From positions 1,225,383-1,289,382 of the forward strand of contig NW_019091362.1 in NCBI RefSeq assembly GCF_001949145.1: a stretch of 64,000 nt of DNA. The letters are read 5' to 3'. Within the stretch, counting starts at the first letter, position 1; each line of letters begins with the position of its first letter. The notes beneath the pieces are model-generated. The model was not told the origin of the DNA. It saw only the letters and a list, made by a program, of their open reading frames with translations, and made no database searches. The stretch is from Acanthaster planci. Its lineage: Eukaryota > Echinodermata > Asteroidea > Valvatida > Acanthasteridae. Shown one piece after another: positions 59,701 to 64,000 of this stretch. A program made the translations under genes and the position numbers.

Positions 59701-62700
59701 GGAAGACGAAAGGGTGGGAAGTCGGGAGAGACTTCAAGAACATTAAGTGGTGCTCAGATTTTTTTTTTCATGGGGAGGGCACATTACCAAGGAAACCCTA
59801 CGGGCAATTCTTGAAATTCGCTATTGCAGTGTGTTTTCTTTACTTTTCTCTTGAAAGTATGGAAACTAAAATTGAAGGAAAACCTGTCATAAACATATAC
59901 CTTATATGCACTCTTTAGGCCTAAGCTTAGCTTTATGACTAATTTTACAAGCGGTCACATTCCATGTTGAGATTATTCTGCACTGAGATTAGCTGTGGGC
60001 CTACGAACGTCTACCTAGTTGGAAGCTTTCTCAAACTTGAAAATTCAAAGAGAGGCACCACAACTTTAAAACAAAATATGCTTATGGCGTATCTTTCGTC
60101 GGTCCCCTAATTTTTGTAGGTTTGAGGCACAGTGCTCAATGTGCGTACCAGATAAAACGGCCTCGTCAAAACCGGGCAAGAGAGGCGAGCAGAAGTAATG
60201 GGCAGGGCGCGGAGGATAGCTTAACAAGTCTCCATAACAACATGATTGCTGTAGCTGATTTCTTCCCGTATGGAATATTGCATTGGCTTTGGGTGACCCC
60301 TGTGTACTCTGTGCCGTCTAGTCATTGCACGTATTCGTTTTGTCGTGTTCGGTGGAACGTTGCTTTGATTAAAATCAAGTCTGGGATCATGTGTATTCGG
60401 ACAGGTGCGTCGCTCATGCTCTATGAAAATCTATACTCCTATTCAAATTCTCACTAGCGCAAAAATGAGCTTTCTTCCATATTGCAACTACATACAGAAG
60501 AAGTTTCTTAAAGGGAGGGGTGGAAGTCAAAATAGCAATTAACGAGTATTCAAGTAAAAAGAAAAATTGAACTAACAGAAATAGATTAAAATGCAAAAAG
60601 CCATAAAGTGGGAAAAGAAAGCAAAACCAAAGCTAGTAGAAAAAGCAATGGAAAATAAACTTTACAGGTAATCAATTAACATTACCAGCCAACCGACCCG
60701 AACCAGCAAAATGAACAAATTAACATTGACCGACTGATAGATCGAATGACCAAGCAGCCTTAACCAAATCAAAGCGTCAGGGTTTTTCCCGAAAGATCTC
60801 TGTGGAAGGGTGCCGACATTGCTTGATATATTAATAAGTTCCCCAAGCTTCTCCCCCTAGAGGACAGGCACCACATATCATGCCTATGGCGCGACAGCAG
60901 ACCCAAGGGTCGGGGAGGCATTCATTACACTTCGGTAATTGGGTTGTCGTCTCTTGAACTGAAACATTGCCGTCATCTTGCCACATCGTTCCCTCCATGG
61001 AAAATAATCTGATAACCTTAAGCTCAATGAGACGTCGTTATCCTTCATTGTCACACTGTAATTACCGGGCTGGCGATATTAAAGTTGGTTTGTGCTTTGA
61101 CTGATCGGTTTAGTCAGTTGTTTCAGTCTGATTCTGTTCGCAGTCGTAAATGTCCTTATATTTATCTGCATTCATGGCCATAGATATGGGTGCTTTGTGG
61201 CAAAACCCATCATCGTTGGGATCGAAGTCTTTCTGTATTATTTTAAGAAGAAACTAGTGTGCTCCCCTTTAGAAATATCCTCATAATTAATTCATTTACG
61301 CTGCTAGTTTTAAACGGTCTATCAAATAAAGACATCTTGAAATTGCAGTGCTTGACTGTTTTCATGAATGCGCTTATGCATCATAAGGTTAGGGATAGGA
61401 GTTATTTTAATTGCTAACTTTTGGCCAATGAGAGCATCAATTAACATTCAGCCACCAAATTTTCCCTCGCACACACTTTGACGTCGGAGGAAAATGCTGG
61501 GGTCGAATCCTGTGGTGGCTGGCAATAGTACATGTGCCAATAGGAACCACTTCTCAGTGGATGCTGCCACTTCCCGCAGATGCACGTGTTAATCTCAGCA
61601 TGATCCCAGCCGTAGCCAAATAAGCCAAGTAAACCTGCATATACTGAAACAAATGGCCGTGAGCACCTGCAACCACCGATGGCCGACGCGGCCTATCTCC
61701 CTGCTACACTCTAAATTCCAAAGAGTGAGAATTTACTCTATTCGAGTGAAAATTCAATCCCTCCGATTGAAATTAAGGACCAAACGAAATGGAGCAAAAT
61801 TTTTTGTCTCTCTTATGGTTGCTTTGGTAGCAGATTGCTTCCAAAGACACTTAGAAATGACTCAAAAACGACACGATAGAGATGGTTTATTGAAATACTA
61901 AAGGACACATCCAAGATATAAGGCATGGGCTATGTGTATTCTCTCGGTCACTCGCGTCTGGGCAAAGGGGCAATCCTCCGTTCACTTTGTACAGGGATTT
62001 GCATGTTTTCCACATTTTTTGCTGCAATGTGATAAAAAATAACTGTAAACTTTTTCGGCACAGTGTGGTAGATATTCATAGTGTATAACCAGTGAAATTT
62101 CAGGTATATTTGATGTAAAGAGTTTAGTCGATAATTCAGATTTTCCCCATAGACCACATTACTATTTTTAACCCTGAGTCCAAAGTGTGAAATATGGAAC
62201 AGCCACCAACTGACCAATCAGAGAGAAGTACCAAGGATCAGTGATGTCATCCTGACTGTGAGGGGTGCAGACCACTAATTCAAGTGAGGATTTCTGGCCA
62301 GCTCATTAGCATTAAAAGTGCCCCCACAGTATCTTTTGAAAAAAGAGATTGTTTGAGCTTTCATATGAGNAAAAATGGCTGCAATCAGACTTTGGAAAAA
62401 TTATTTGTTGGGGGGTGATTTTGTTTTGTGGGAATAATTAAAAATTTAATTGGCTAACTTACAAAAAATTGAAAAGAAATTGAAAGCTAAGTGACTAGAC
62501 AAGAATTTCAGTTGTATTTCAGAAATCTCAGGGATGTTGGCACACATGTTATTGGGCCCTGAACAGTGATGATTTTACACTATTTTCAATGGGGCTTGAA
62601 TTAGTGGACTGGACCCTCAGAATGGAAATGACTTAGGCTAGCCCCAGACTGGAGCCAGTACTAGATGATGGCCCCAGTCATGACTCGACTAGCAGAAGCA

Positions 62701-64000
62701 TGATATCCAAAGACCAAGCGAAGACTACGCAAGACAATTTGAGTTGAGTTCATGTGGGCCTAGATACATGTACATGTACATGTACGTGGGAATGTTGGCC
62801 CAGGGATCCACATGACTTTGTGTGCGTCAGCTTCAAATAATTTTATGGGAATCTTCAGGTTGTGCACCCAGCAATACCAGTGAGTAGTTTGAAGTTGACG
62901 TGTATAAACAGGACCGCCTTGCCCAGGTCTGACGACTCTTCATCACATTGTGACCAACCTCATATACAAAAATTAAAGAAATGTGTGTGTTTGAGGCTGT
63001 TACAAGAAATTTTTCACATCACCGCCTGCCCCAATTTTCATGCCTGTCCTGATATTTGTTTAATATTTTACCTTTTTTTAGTGGCTCCCCTCCCAAATGC
63101 ATTTTCCAGATAAACATCTGACTATTCACGAGACACAGTCATATCGTGTTCTAATGAAATGATTTGTGTGCGCAACTTAAAACCATGCAGCCACCTTTAC
63201 TGTAATACCGATACATGATGTGTGCCAGGAGCATGGTATAGCTGTCATGGCTCCTGAATTATAAATGATGACGTCTCCCATATTAGCATAATAAATCATA
63301 TGATGTGTCATAAACAGCAGCAGACAGCCATTCAGTCATCTGCCGCTAATTTAGTTTTTGAAATATGACCAAAATCTGTATCACCCAACAAACAGACATT
63401 GCAGACTTCAATTCACTTTGGATGTGACAAAGTTGAATTTATGAAATATAAATTTCCCTGTCAGTTAAATTTGTTCCTGACTGAGTGATGTGACCCCCCA
63501 TTAATTTTAAATGGCTTAATCATTGGAAGGCTTCACCAAGAATTCAGAACCGTTTTGTCAACTCTGGCTCAATTTCTTCAGCTCTTGTTTTGTCTGCAGT
63601 GCTGTTACTTCAAGTGCGAATCTTGAGAAGACGGTGCTGGAATTTTAGATGACATTCGTTTAACCCATTTCTCAACTCACTAACTCCTGGGCACATGCTC
63701 TTTTTTGTTGACGCGCCTTGTATGGGAGCAGGTGTTTGGGGCTGTCAGACAAAATATCATGGTTGACTTACTTAGGATGAATTAAGAACACTGACCTGTA
63801 TTATGCAAAGGTTAGCTCACAGAAAACAAGAGTTACATGCAGATATCAAGAAATCAGAATCATATTGGGGTTTGTAAGAGTTTACAGCAAAGGACTAAAG
63901 TGATTTACATGTAATTGTGTTTGACATAATTTTTTTGCAGGTTTGATACGACATTTCTGCCCACTCAGGATTTACATATAAATGGAGTTTAAATCATTTA
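50795..64000 (+). other. Probable first intron of the Slo gene
   Basis: No later Slo exon (S1 onward) was found on the plus strand, so intron 1 appears to run past the window end. The region is AT-rich with simple repeats: C-run/(CA)n at about 53546-53575 and (GTTT)n at 58736-58764. There is also a TACATGTACATGTACATGTAC run at about 62764-62785 and a repeat fragment at 62579-62600. A GC-richer patch at about 59280-59700 is open on both strands but matches no family I know. Confidence 0.55.
58736..58764. repeat. (GTTT)n microsatellite
   Basis: GTTT repeats in the probable Slo intron. This is simple sequence. Confidence 0.9.

Overview
This window is eukaryotic: its genes have introns with GT-AG boundaries, it is rich in transposable elements, and most of it is non-coding. 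Gene content (CHMP2A, an MPPED metallophosphoesterase, a multi-CTLD lectin-type protein, a BK/Slo channel), the abundance of the palindromic words TACATGTA and TAGGCCTA, and the tRNA-derived SINEs suggest a marine invertebrate deuterostome. A sea star or other echinoderm is my best guess, with amphioxus or a hemichordate not excluded. The species assignment is inference.

Layout. (1) 2.8-7.4 kb, plus strand: a complete five-exon CHMP2A gene (ESCRT-III), with two copies of a ~335 bp repeat in the introns either side of exon 3. (2) 8.7-17.8 kb: no gene recognised, but several MITE-like or foldback elements and an inverted pair of degenerate satellite arms. (3) 17.8-24.3 kb, minus strand: an MPPED1/2-like metallophosphoesterase with five constitutive coding exons plus a tandemly duplicated alternative exon. 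(4) 24.3-29.8 kb: non-coding DNA saturated with TACATGTA words. (5) 29.8-32.7 kb: a dead Tc1-like transposon of IR/DR type, interrupted by a dead, 5'-truncated non-LTR retrotransposon. (6) 32.7-39.8 kb: no recognised gene, with a 343 bp assembly gap. (7) 39.8-43.1 kb, minus strand: a four-exon gene for a secreted 818-residue protein with four C-type lectin-like domains and a long basic, proline-rich linker. (8) 44.9-47.0 kb: mobile-element debris (an ORF fragment, a SINE, a MITE, palindrome arrays) and one unrecognised 82-codon ORF. (9) 50.46-50.79 kb, plus strand: the first coding exon of a BK (Slo1/KCNMA1-type) potassium channel. The rest of the window downstream is probably its first intron.

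The most interesting observation is in the MPPED gene. Exon 2 is present twice, 59 bp apart, in the same phase and with intact splice sites. The upstream copy carries the metal-binding D-x-H and G-D motifs. The downstream copy keeps the fold-defining residues, mostly through silent codon changes, but replaces His with Phe and the G-D Asp with Asn. This looks like a mutually exclusive exon pair that would switch the enzyme between a metal-binding and a metal-dead form. The genes are not functionally linked as far as the sequence shows.
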